A DNA stretch of 64,000 nt from Bacilli bacterium (lineage in GTDB: Bacteria > Bacillota_I > Bacilli_A > RF39 > UBA660). The position numbers were made by a program, and so were the translations under genes. The DNA lies in contig JAFYEA010000025.1 in assembly GCA_017544525.1 (NCBI GenBank), positions 83,773 through 147,772 of the forward strand. The letters run 5' to 3'. Shown in pieces: positions 34,880-44,600 of this stretch; the first letter of the stretch is position 1, and each line of letters starts with the position of its first letter. The notes under the pieces were generated by a model. The model was given only the letters and a program-made list of their open reading frames with translations, was not told where the DNA came from and did no database searches.

Positions 34880-36555
34880 TCTGTCTTTTCCCCTTCCTCA
34901 TTCTCTTCTATATTTTCCTCTGTTTCTTCTTCCTTATCTCTTATTAATACAGCATGAACAACAAGTCTTCTATTATTACCACCAGCACAAGTAGATAATG
35001 TTAATATTTTATCATTTTCATCTAAGTCCTCTTTACTCTTAAAACTGCTTCTACCTTTTATCATTTTAATAAATGCTAACTTTTCTTCAACAGAATCAAA
35101 ATTAGTAATTAAATAATCAGTAGTATAATCAACTTTATATGCAGAGAATATTTTAAATTTATAATTACCTTTTTCAGTATCAAAAGTAATTATCATATTA
35201 TCTTCATTTTTTCTCCATGTAGTATTTAATACTTTTTTTAATGTTCCAAACATAGTACCATTCAACATACTATGACCATATATTATTGTATTATCATCAA
35301 AATTATCTATATGATTTCTATAATCCATATAAATCCAACCCATACTAGTTTTCTTTTTATAAAAATCATTTTTTAAATAATAATTGTTATCTGAATGTTG
35401 TACTACTGGATATGATATTTCGGTATTTTTAACTATTAAATATCCTTTAGTTTCTTTATTTATTTTCTTTAATGATTTAAATGAATTACTAAATGTATAT
35501 TTAGATTTAATCTCCTCTTTAGTTAAATTTTGATCAAATTGCATATCTTCATCAGGTAATTCATCATATTCATCATCATCTTCATCATCAGAATATTCAA
35601 TAGTTCTATTATCAATACTAGCTATTTGATTTCTTAATTGTTCTACACTTATTTCTTCAATATAATCATATGCTTTTACAATTATTAAAGATACAACACA
35701 TACATAAACACATAAAATAGAAATAAGTTTTAAATTATTAAACGTTAATTGTTTAAATAAATTATTTCTTAAAAAAGAATTAGCATATATTATTCTAAAT
35801 TCACAAGTATAATCTTCCTTACATTTTTCACTTAATTCTCTTAACCAAGCAAAATTATTTACAATAAAGTTCCCTTTATCATAACCTTGATGAAAGAATA
35901 CAACAACATTCCTAGATTCATCATTTTTAACTAAATCTACAATAGATTCAATCAATTCTTTAGAGTACACATATACATGAATAGCTTTTAAATTATAATT
36001 AATTTTTAAAAACTCTCTTAAATCTTCAATTAATTCGGGATATTCCTCAGTTATTTTAATAACATTTTTATAATATAATGTATCTTTCTCAAAAGCATCT
36101 TGTTGACTAAAGAAATTCCATGTAATTTCCTTCATAGAAGATGTATATATATTAACACCCTTTGCCTTAAATTTATCTTGAACACTTACAGGCATATAAT
36201 AACAATAAATATTTTTAATAGTCTTACAATTTAAAAATAAATCATAATCTTTTAAATCTAAGGTAGAACAAAAATCTAATATTATATTACTTAATTTAAA
36301 ACCGTTAATCATAGGTATTACATATTTAAATGTAACTAATCTCTTTATTTTTAAATTAACATAATCAACTGTCTTATTAGTATTTAATACTTCATATATA
36401 TTAGAACAATTATTTTTAAAATATTTTAGAGTATAAAAAAGAAAGCCTTTATAGAAACGGTTTTTATTAACAAATACTTTTTCTTCATCAGAAACATTTC
36501 TATAATCCAAGACTATTGTATTATCATTAACGGATAAAACTATATACTCTTTCAT
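34876..36555 (-). CDS. Class B-like sortase fused to an N-terminal domain of unknown function
   Basis: The 559-residue protein has an unusual N-terminal region (about 1-275, cytoplasmic, no motif recognised), one membrane helix (about 278-298) and an acidic stretch. A sortase domain occupies about 355-540. Catalytic residues are visible: His428 in YGHSMLNG, Cys523 in LSTCAGG and Arg529/530 in NNRRLV; the long insert before the Cys is typical of class B. The tail is Glu-rich. It overlaps the next gene by four bases. Sortases join or anchor surface proteins; no sorting signal is visible in the neighbouring giant proteins. Confidence 0.87.
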   Translation of the reverse strand: MKEYIVLSVNDNTIVLDYRNVSDEEKVFVNKNRFYKGFLFYTLKYFKNNCSNIYEVLNTNKTVDYVNLKIKRLVTFKYVIPMINGFKLSNIILDFCSTLDLKDYDLFLNCKTIKNIYCYYMPVSVQDKFKAKGVNIYTSSMKEITWNFFSQQDAFEKDTLYYKNVIKITEEYPELIEDLREFLKINYNLKAIHVYVYSKELIESIVDLVKNDESRNVVVFFHQGYDKGNFIVNNFAWLRELSEKCKEDYTCEFRIIYANSFLRNNLFKQLTFNNLKLISILCVYVCVVSLIIVKAYDYIEEISVEQLRNQIASIDNRTIEYSDDEDDDEYDELPDEDMQFDQNLTKEEIKSKYTFSNSFKSLKKINKETKGYLIVKNTEISYPVVQHSDNNYYLKNDFYKKKTSMGWIYMDYRNHIDNFDDNTIIYGHSMLNGTMFGTLKKVLNTTWRKNEDNMIITFDTEKGNYKFKIFSAYKVDYTTDYLITNFDSVEEKLAFIKMIKGRSSFKSKEDLDENDKILTLSTCAGGNNRRLVVHAVLIRDKEEETEENIEENEEGEKTE

Positions 36556-36598
36556 ATAATCTCCTACCCTATAAATATAATATCATAAAAATAAGCAA

Positions 36599-36630
36599 AA
36601 AAAAATATGAAACTATATAATTCCATATTT
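36599..36630 (-). terminator. Probable terminator overlapping the end of the thioredoxin-like gene
   Basis: Minus strand AATATGGAA pairs with TTTCATATT around an eight-base loop, followed by nine T. The stem includes the last codons of the gene. Confidence 0.6.
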
Positions 36631-37116
36631 AGTTAACAGATATTCTAGTGAGTCATTATCTATCATTTTATCTTTACTATCAACTATTTCAACAACCTCT
36701 CCATTTTTAACATATACTAACATTGGTGCTACAACATCTTCACCTTCTAACATTAATTTCTCACTAACAATCTTTTTATCTATATTTGTTATATCCCAAT
36801 AAATAATTAAATCATTTAAATTGTTTTTTGAAATCTCTCTAAATAATTTCTTTTCCATATTTTTTACTTTGGAAGAATCATTAAAACCAACATAAATAAT
36901 TCCCTCAGTTATTTCAGATAATGCAAAATCAAAATTATCAGAATTAATTTGATAAATAGTCTTATCATTAAATATACTTGAATTAGATACACTATATTGA
37001 TAAGTCAAATACATATTTCTGATGTAAATAGTTAAAACAATAACTAATATAGATACAACAATTACTATGTAATAATTCTTTCTAGGAACTTCTCTATTGT
37101 TTTTAATTATACTCAT
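36613..37116 (-). CDS. Membrane-anchored thioredoxin-fold protein lacking CxxC
   Basis: The 167-residue protein has a membrane helix (about 16-34) and an extracellular thioredoxin-like domain: EGIIYVGFNDSSKVKNM in the place of the active-site strand and helix, and VVAPMLVYVKNGEVVEIV as the cis-Pro strand. The CxxC dithiol is replaced by SSKV, so a redox role is unlikely and a binding or chaperone role more likely. It has its own promoter and a GGAGGA ribosome site. It lies between the giant Cys-rich protein gene and the sortase gene. Confidence 0.7.
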   Translation of the reverse strand: MSIIKNNREVPRKNYYIVIVVSILVIVLTIYIRNMYLTYQYSVSNSSIFNDKTIYQINSDNFDFALSEITEGIIYVGFNDSSKVKNMEKKLFREISKNNLNDLIIYWDITNIDKKIVSEKLMLEGEDVVAPMLVYVKNGEVVEIVDSKDKMIDNDSLEYLLTKYGII

Positions 37117-37139
37117 AAATCCTCCATTAACATATATTT

Positions 37140-37168
37140 ATTCTATCATATAATTATATGATTTTCAA
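37140..37168 (-). promoter_or_regulatory. Promoter for the thioredoxin-like gene
   Basis: Minus strand -35 TTGAAA (37163-37168), 17-base spacer, -10 TAGAAT (37140-37145). Confidence 0.65.
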
Positions 37169-37171
37169 ACA

Positions 37172-37200
37172 AAGAAAAAGAAAGACTTTTTAAATCTTTC
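37172..37200 (-). terminator. Terminator after the first giant Cys-rich protein gene
   Basis: Minus strand stem GAAAGA / TCTTTC with a nine-base loop, then TTTTTC. It starts at the stop codon. Confidence 0.65.
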
Positions 37201-40200
37201 TATTCTTCAATTCCTCTAGTGTGATTTGAAATACCATCACTATAATCCGGATTAATAGTACCATAAATATCAGTACCATTCTCCACGCTTCCTTTTCTAA
37301 GTTCATCTAGATATGTACTTGTACAATTCCTATATGTTCCATCAACAACAGTACAATTGAATATTCTTTCATTAGAATATACCCCATTATTTCTATTATA
37401 ATCACCCTTAACACTTCTTATTTGATCAGGAGATAATGTAATACTATATTCTAAATAATCATCTGATGTTTGCAATGTACTTGAAGATTCTTGAATAGCT
37501 CCAGTAGCAATTATACCTTCACTACTTGCCCAGTTACTATCTTCAGGTGCTGTTGGATTAAATAAACTAGATAATTCAACATTTCTATAAATAGTACCTT
37601 CTTCACGTTCAATAGTTGTTGGTTTTTCAACATCAATATAACAACTAAATTCTTTATGATCATTTACAACTGATGTGAAGTCATCACTAGGATAATTTCT
37701 CTTAAATGTAGCTATATTTTGTACATTATGGCTAACATTACAACGACTTAAGTCACTAGACATTCTTGTACATACATTATATGCATTCTTAGAGATTGGA
37801 TAAGTGTATTTATCTAAATAAATATATCCAGGTAATTCTCCATCCTTATTAACATTTTGAACTTTTCCAGAACCAGGTTCAGTTTGGAATAAATCATCAT
37901 TATAGAATCCAAATTCAACAGTTGTTTCAAATACCGCATAATCATTAGTTGGCACTTTATATTTAATTTTTGATTTTTTTGTTTTACCATTTATTACTCT
38001 AGTCTTAGTTATCTCAATAGAATCAAGTTCATGAGATCTAGTACTAAACAATGCTGGATCAAAAGTATAAACATCTGCTTTTGTATTATCACCAGATTCA
38101 TTTAATGCTTCATTATATTCAAAACATGAAGTACCGCTACAATATTTAACTTTTGATATTGATGAATGAATCGTTGATTCTCTATCATCATCTTTATCAA
38201 TTCCTGATACTCGAGGTATTGTATAATCATAATTACTTGTCTTCTTACCTACAGTAGCATCTTTATTAATAATCTCTGCTCCACCTTGATAAGAAACATT
38301 TTCCATGGTAACACAATTATTTACAAAGTTACCTTCATTATCAAATCCAATGCTGCATCCATTTAAACCATAATTCTTTTCAAGACTATATATATTCTTA
38401 GTAACATTTTCATAAACATTCTTAACTTCAATATCTTTTGGAACAGTTAAGTTACTTGGGAATTTATTCTTAGCATATAAGTTACAATTATATAAATCAT
38501 ATACTAATTTATTAATAACTTCTTTTCTTGAACCTTCATCAGCTGATTTATATACTAGAACTGATAATAAATCATAGAAGTTTTGTAATTTATCTTTTCC
38601 AGTTGCTTTTGTTATTTCATCATCAGTAATACCATATATTCTTTGCCAATTAATTTCATTAGGAATACTATTATAATAAATTTCAGATACACAAGTTCTC
38701 TTTTCTTTTATTATGTTTGTTAATAACTTGTTTGTCTTTCTTTGTTTATTAGCAGTAAACTCAATATCATATTTAAATGATTTACCAGAAGTTGCTTTTA
38801 CTTTATCAGGCATAATATATTCAACACTATCACTACAATAAACTCTACATAAGTTAGTATTAACACCAAATTGATTACTATAATCATAATATGATGTCTT
38901 ATTCTTAGAATTTAATATACAGTTTAGAGGTGGATCTTTAACGTATGAAGTATATACTTGATTATATCCCCCACTTTCAGAACATTGACCAAAATTGCTA
39001 GATACTCTTGTATCAAAGTTTGTACAAGTTCCTCCACCACATCTAGGAATTATCCTAAATCTAGTTTCACCTCTATCAATTGTTGTTTCATGCTCTGTTT
39101 TATTCTTATCATAATAAGCAAACATTATTTGACTTTCATCAGGATTAGCACATGCTATATATTTTCTAACACTTCTACTAGAAATAACTTTATCATAATG
39201 AACTATAACTATAGGTGTAATTCCTTCTCTTTGCATATCACATATTGCAAATTTAAGTTTCTTAGAATAACATCCATAACCCTTTAAGTCACATTCGTCA
39301 ACTTTAATTTGATCTAATACATTTCCATCTTCATCAACTAATATATTTCCATCTTCATCTACAATTGTAAATGTTACTCTACAATATGGAAGAATCTTAG
39401 TTGCATCTACTTTAGTTTTATAATACTCATAAGTTGGATCATTCTCTACTCTAATACAATCTACTTTTATATCACTTTCAAGTGAATGAACAACTTCATC
39501 ATACTTTATAACAATTCTACTTTCAGTAATTACTCCTGTTGTAACTTCTTCAATATTAGCTCCAGTTGGTAGTATTCCATATTGACTACCATATAACTCA
39601 GCTAAGTGTGCTTGCATATCTTTATTACCTATTAAAGTATTAAAGTATAATGCAAATGCATTCTTAAGCATATCTCCGCCATTACAAGCAAGTCCCCATC
39701 TTTCACAAGTGACTTCAACAAAGAATGGTTTTAATTCTTGTACTTTATATTTTGTAGAATCTGTTATTTTTTCAAAATAAGTTTTTGTAATATAATCAAG
39801 AGTTATTTTATAAACATTTGTATATTCTCCATCATCTCCAGGTAAGAAGAATACAAATTCATTACAAGATCCTCCTTTTGCATTTGGAAGACCAGTTAAT
39901 TCAAATCCTCTTCTACCAGAGTGAGCACTCCATAATCTTAATGCAAAATCTAAAGAAGTATTTGAAATCTCATACCCTTGTTGATGATTCCAAGCACCTT
40001 CAATTAAAATATTTGCATAACCACAATCTATAGTGCTATTACTACTTGAACAAGTAGTAGGATCAAATCTCTTATCATAAATATAATTGTTTTGTCCAGC
40101 AGGTGTATATTCTGGGAAGTTATCATTTGGATTAACACAGTATGCTATGTTATCTCCAATACTAAACTTATCAGTACATGCTGGATTTAAATGTTCAGTT

Positions 40201-40892
40201 ACTTTAGTACATGTATACACAGGGCACATTAATTGATAACTAATTTCGCTACATGTACAAGAAGAAGATTTTTCTTTTGAAATACAAGCCGCAACCGCTT
40301 CATCATTTGTCTTATCTTTAGTAACAGTTCCCAATGGTACTGAAGCAGGTTTTGAATATTTACATGTTTCACCACTTTTTGTTTTTTCTTCTTCAACAGT
40401 ATATCCTTCAATTGCAGGACAACCATAATAATATCCTATTTGATCTGAAGGACAAGGATTTGCCTTCCCTGTTTCTTCGTTTATTCCCGGATCAATTTTA
40501 CAATAAGTATCAGTAACCACTGTTGTTGCTGTCTTATATGCTGTACATGTTGCTGTTGCATCAACATGTGAATCATCATTACATAATGGAACCTTTATTT
40601 CAGAAGCGCTTTTACCGCTTAAACTAGCAGCAACTATTGTTACTTCTATTTTTCTTTGATTCCATGCATCAATATAATGATCTGATGCAGATCCTCTTCC
40701 ATCATAATCATCTGCAAAATCCCATTTGCAAACAGGTAAATCAACATCAAAATCACCAGTTGATATTTCATATAAATCAATATGAGTATCACATTCAAGG
40801 TTATCACTACTTGCTACACCTGCTTTTACAATAGGAATAAATACAAATAACGTAAATGCTAATAAAACTAATAATTTACTTTTATATTTCAT
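37200..40892 (-). CDS. Giant secreted Cys-rich surface protein, copy A (1230 aa)
   Basis: The protein has a signal peptide (about 1-24) and dozens of Cys residues across the whole length, many in short pairs (CSCTC, CKWDF, CNGG), suggesting disulfide-rich modules. It has no C-terminal membrane helix and no LPxTG-like signal. A segment with YCVNPNDNFPEY and DCGYANILIEGAW near residues 250-300 slightly recalls thioester adhesin domains, but the Gln needed for the bond is not seen. It follows the small anchored protein gene by one base with a GGGGGG ribosome site. It is a full-length paralogue of the 1265-residue protein at 41669. Probably a pilus-associated or anchored adhesin; no known function. 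Confidence 0.75.
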   Translation of the reverse strand: MKYKSKLLVLLAFTLFVFIPIVKAGVASSDNLECDTHIDLYEISTGDFDVDLPVCKWDFADDYDGRGSASDHYIDAWNQRKIEVTIVAASLSGKSASEIKVPLCNDDSHVDATATCTAYKTATTVVTDTYCKIDPGINEETGKANPCPSDQIGYYYGCPAIEGYTVEEEKTKSGETCKYSKPASVPLGTVTKDKTNDEAVAACISKEKSSSCTCSEISYQLMCPVYTCTKVTEHLNPACTDKFSIGDNIAYCVNPNDNFPEYTPAGQNNYIYDKRFDPTTCSSSNSTIDCGYANILIEGAWNHQQGYEISNTSLDFALRLWSAHSGRRGFELTGLPNAKGGSCNEFVFFLPGDDGEYTNVYKITLDYITKTYFEKITDSTKYKVQELKPFFVEVTCERWGLACNGGDMLKNAFALYFNTLIGNKDMQAHLAELYGSQYGILPTGANIEEVTTGVITESRIVIKYDEVVHSLESDIKVDCIRVENDPTYEYYKTKVDATKILPYCRVTFTIVDEDGNILVDEDGNVLDQIKVDECDLKGYGCYSKKLKFAICDMQREGITPIVIVHYDKVISSRSVRKYIACANPDESQIMFAYYDKNKTEHETTIDRGETRFRIIPRCGGGTCTNFDTRVSSNFGQCSESGGYNQVYTSYVKDPPLNCILNSKNKTSYYDYSNQFGVNTNLCRVYCSDSVEYIMPDKVKATSGKSFKYDIEFTANKQRKTNKLLTNIIKEKRTCVSEIYYNSIPNEINWQRIYGITDDEITKATGKDKLQNFYDLLSVLVYKSADEGSRKEVINKLVYDLYNCNLYAKNKFPSNLTVPKDIEVKNVYENVTKNIYSLEKNYGLNGCSIGFDNEGNFVNNCVTMENVSYQGGAEIINKDATVGKKTSNYDYTIPRVSGIDKDDDRESTIHSSISKVKYCSGTSCFEYNEALNESGDNTKADVYTFDPALFSTRSHELDSIEITKTRVINGKTKKSKIKYKVPTNDYAVFETTVEFGFYNDDLFQTEPGSGKVQNVNKDGELPGYIYLDKYTYPISKNAYNVCTRMSSDLSRCNVSHNVQNIATFKRNYPSDDFTSVVNDHKEFSCYIDVEKPTTIEREEGTIYRNVELSSLFNPTAPEDSNWASSEGIIATGAIQESSSTLQTSDDYLEYSITLSPDQIRSVKGDYNRNNGVYSNERIFNCTVVDGTYRNCTSTYLDELRKGSVENGTDIYGTINPDYSDGISNHTRGIEE

Positions 40893-40893
40893 A

Positions 40894-41562
40894 TTATTTT
40901 TCCCCCCTCTTGGTTTTATAGTTTTTAACTCTAATAATATAAATTATTGTTACAATTACAAAAGGAATAATTATATATATTAAATATTCTTTCATAACAC
41001 TTAATATTTTGTATAATGTTGAATCAGTTTTAACATCTTTTCTAGTATACTCATCAACTTTATCTTTAAATTCCTTTTCAGTCATATTTTCAGTTGAATC
41101 AGTAAATGTCTTACATAACTCATAATCTTTATTATCTTTACAAGCAACTGCTTTAGACATTTCATTGTATCTAGGAACGGTAACCTCAAGAGTTCTTAGT
41201 AATTCATTAGGACAGGCGCTATTTTTATTACCATATACTTGAATTTTATATGTTTCTTTTTCTAAATTAGTATAGCACCCTACTCCATATACATTAGTTT
41301 CTTTTCCTTCATATTTTTCAGCAAAAGCACTTACACCAGAAGCATCTGTTACTTTAATTTTAACATCATCCCTTAATGGATTAATTGTAATAAAGTAAGC
41401 AAATGGAAATGCAAGTGAATCTGATTTCTCATTTAAAACATACTCTCCTTTTATAGTTGTTGCCCATTCATTTAATTCTTCATTATTACATTCTGCCTTT
41501 AATAAAGTATTAAATGAAAATAAAATAACAAAACTAAATATTAATAAAAATAGTTTTTTCAT
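40894..41562 (-). CDS. Small secreted protein with C-terminal membrane anchor, paired with giant protein A
   Basis: The 222-residue protein has a signal peptide (about 1-22), an extracellular beta-rich domain with six Cys (YGVGCYTNLEKETYKIQVYG, CPNELLRTLEV), a helical stalk (about 150-180) and a C-terminal membrane helix (about 188-210) with a basic tail. The layout and many residues match the 220-residue protein at 45468. It lies one base before the giant gene and is driven by a consensus promoter. It could anchor or help secrete the giant protein; this is inferred from the repeated pairing. Confidence 0.72.
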   Translation of the reverse strand: MKKLFLLIFSFVILFSFNTLLKAECNNEELNEWATTIKGEYVLNEKSDSLAFPFAYFITINPLRDDVKIKVTDASGVSAFAEKYEGKETNVYGVGCYTNLEKETYKIQVYGNKNSACPNELLRTLEVTVPRYNEMSKAVACKDNKDYELCKTFTDSTENMTEKEFKDKVDEYTRKDVKTDSTLYKILSVMKEYLIYIIIPFVIVTIIYIIRVKNYKTKRGEK

Positions 41563-41586
41563 ATTTCACCTTCTATTCTATATATC

Positions 41587-41615
41587 ATTATAACAAAACA
41601 AAAAAACAATTTCAA
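41587..41615 (-). promoter_or_regulatory. Promoter of giant protein pair A
   Basis: Minus strand -35 TTGAAA (41610-41615), 17-base spacer, extended -10 TGTTATAAT (41587-41592 for the box). Confidence 0.72.
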
Positions 41616-41637
41616 TGTAATTAATTACAAATATAAA

Positions 41638-41660
41638 CAAAAAAGAGAACATCGTTCTCT
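41638..41660 (-). terminator. Terminator after giant protein B gene
   Basis: Minus strand stem AGAGAAC / GTTCTCT with a three-base loop, then a T run. Confidence 0.85.
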
Positions 41661-41668
41661 TTCATTTA

Positions 41669-44600
41669 TTAATCTCCACTATTATGCTTTGATACACCAA
41701 AAGAATACTCTGGATCTATAGTTCCATAAGCGCTTCCGCCTTCAGCACTTCCTTTTCTTAATTCATCTAAGAAGTAACTTTTACAATTTCTATATGTATT
41801 ATCTTCGATACTACATCCATATACTCCTTCATTCATATATGCATTAACACCATTTTCATTGGTTCTATTTATATCAGATTTAATAGCTCTAATTTGATTT
41901 GGAGATAGTGTAATACTATACTCTAAATACTCATCTGTTTGTTTTAACAAATCTGATGAAGCCTCAATATTGGCTGTCGCAATCAAACCTTCTTGAGTTG
42001 CCCAGTTACTGTCTTCTTCAGGATAATCATTAAACATCTTAGTTGTATCTATATTTCTATATAACGTATTATCTTTAAGACCATTATCACCCTTACAATC
42101 ATCAGTTGGACAAGTTTGTGGAGGTTCAAAGTCAATATAACAAGTAAATTGATTCATTTCATTAATAGCATTTAAGAAATTATTAGATTTATAATTTCGC
42201 TTATACGTATGAATATAATCTAAATTATAAGTAACTTCACATCTATTAAATGAATCGTCAACTTTTCCATGTGAATCTCTAACGCCTTTTATACTACATG
42301 CATTATATGCATTCTTAGAAGATGGATAAGAATGACTATCTATTGATAAAAGTCCTGGTAAAGTCCCACCACTTGTTACATCTTTTACGTATCCACTGTC
42401 AGGGTAAACTTGATATTTATCATTATTATAGAAACCAAAGTCAGTAGTTATTTCAAACATAGCAAATTCATTATTTGGAATTGTTTTACCATCATATGAT
42501 CTTGTACTAGAAGCTGTCTTAAATTTTCCTCCATTATATATATTATAATTATCAGGATTACTTGAATATTTATCATATTTTACACAATCAGTATTATCAC
42601 AATACTTAACTTTAGATACTGAAAATCTTATCGTATTATCATCATCTTTATTTTTGTCTTTTGTTGCGTATGCAGACATACTTACACCAGGCGCCTCTCC
42701 AACTTTTTTACCTGTTAACACAACATTTCCTTGCGCATTACTATTTGCTAATTCTGCACCACCTTCAAATGTAGTTCCACCCATCTTAACACAATCGTTA
42801 TAATAATTACCATTTCTATCAAATATACTACAATCTGATAATCCAAAATTATTATCAACTGAATATGATCTATAAATCTCTTCAGAAACAAATTTTACCT
42901 TTTCAGCATTAGAAACTTTAACATTTCTAAGTATATCATTCTTAGAATATAAATTACAATTATACAAATCAAATAATAATTTATCAATGTTTTCTTTTCT
43001 ATTGTTTTCGCTTGCGGATTTTACTTCCAAAATCCTTAATAAATCTGTCAAATTCTCTATATTTGGTTTTTTCAATATGTTAAGAATCTCAGTATTTGTA
43101 ATTCCATATAACTTTTCCCAATCATATCCACCATCATACTTATTATTCCCAACATATATTTTTGAAATACAAGATCTTCTTTCTCTTATTACACTTGTAA
43201 ATAACTTGTTAGATTGTCTCATTTTTGTCGCTTGAATCTCAATATCAAATTTTACAGTTCTTCCTGATTTAACTCTTATCTTATCTGCCATTATATACTC
43301 AACACTATCACTGCAGAAAATTCTACATGCTTCTTTATTAACACCAAACTCATCACTATAATCATATTCAACACTATTAGCTCTAGCATTTAATATACAG
43401 TTTAGTGGTGGATCTTTAACGTAACTTACAAATGTATCATTATAAGATGTTTCATCTGCTTTACTATTTTCACATTTTCCTTCTGATTTTCTAATATCTA
43501 AATCTGTACATGTCTCTGGAGTCAACCTACAACTAGGTAGTATAGTAAATGTTGTTTTCCCCGGATCTGGTTTTGAAAACCTACTTGTTTCACTATTATT
43601 ATAAAATGCAAACATTGTTTGATATCCAGTGGTACTTCCACATACTGTATATTTTCTAACACTATAACTCTTTTGTGTTTTAGTATAATGAACAACAATC
43701 GATGGTGTAGTGTTTGTTTCCTGTACGAAATCACATAGTGCAAATCTAAATTTTTTTGAATAACAATTAAAGTTCTTTAGGTTACATTCCTTTATTTTTG
43801 ATTCAGAAATTGGATTTCCATCTATATCAACAAGTGTTACCTTTACCTGACAAAAAGGAAGTATTTTAGCCCCATCAACTTTAGTTTTATAATACTCATA
43901 GGTTGGATCATTTTCGACTTTGTCACAATCAACAATTACATCTCTTCCAATTATATCAATAGATGTCCCACCTTCAAACTCAACTTCTATCCATGAATAT
44001 GTTCTTACTTCCTCTCCTTCACTTACAACTTCCTCTAAAAGAGTAGCTCCTTCAGGAGTAGTATCAGTAGGTCCACCAAATATTTCTTGTAAATGATAAA
44101 GCATATCACTATTACCTAGTACAGTATTAAAATACAATGCAAAGGCAGCTTTGTACACTCTATCTTTTGGTGAAGAACCACAAACTAAACCGATTCTATC
44201 GCAAGTAATATAAGTGTGTTCCACACCTTCAGAATCTTTATATTTAAAGCCTCCTCCTATAGGACTATCACTATTATCAAGTAGGTTTTTAACAGTATTA
44301 TCATTACCAGCAATGTATCCAGATACTGCATCAAAATAAGCTGATGTTATATACCCTATAGTTGTTTTATAAACATTTGGCATATCAGTATGATATATCA
44401 TTAATGAACTACAATTACTTTCTGTGTTAGCAAGTCCAACATTTCCAAAACCACTTGTTCTAGAATGAGCGCCCCATAATCTTAAGGCTAAACTAATTGA
44501 ATTATCAGATATTGCTTTACTTGGATATTTTTTATTATAATAGGCTCCTTCAATCATAATATTAGCATATCCACAATCGACAGTACTATGACTTGAAGAA

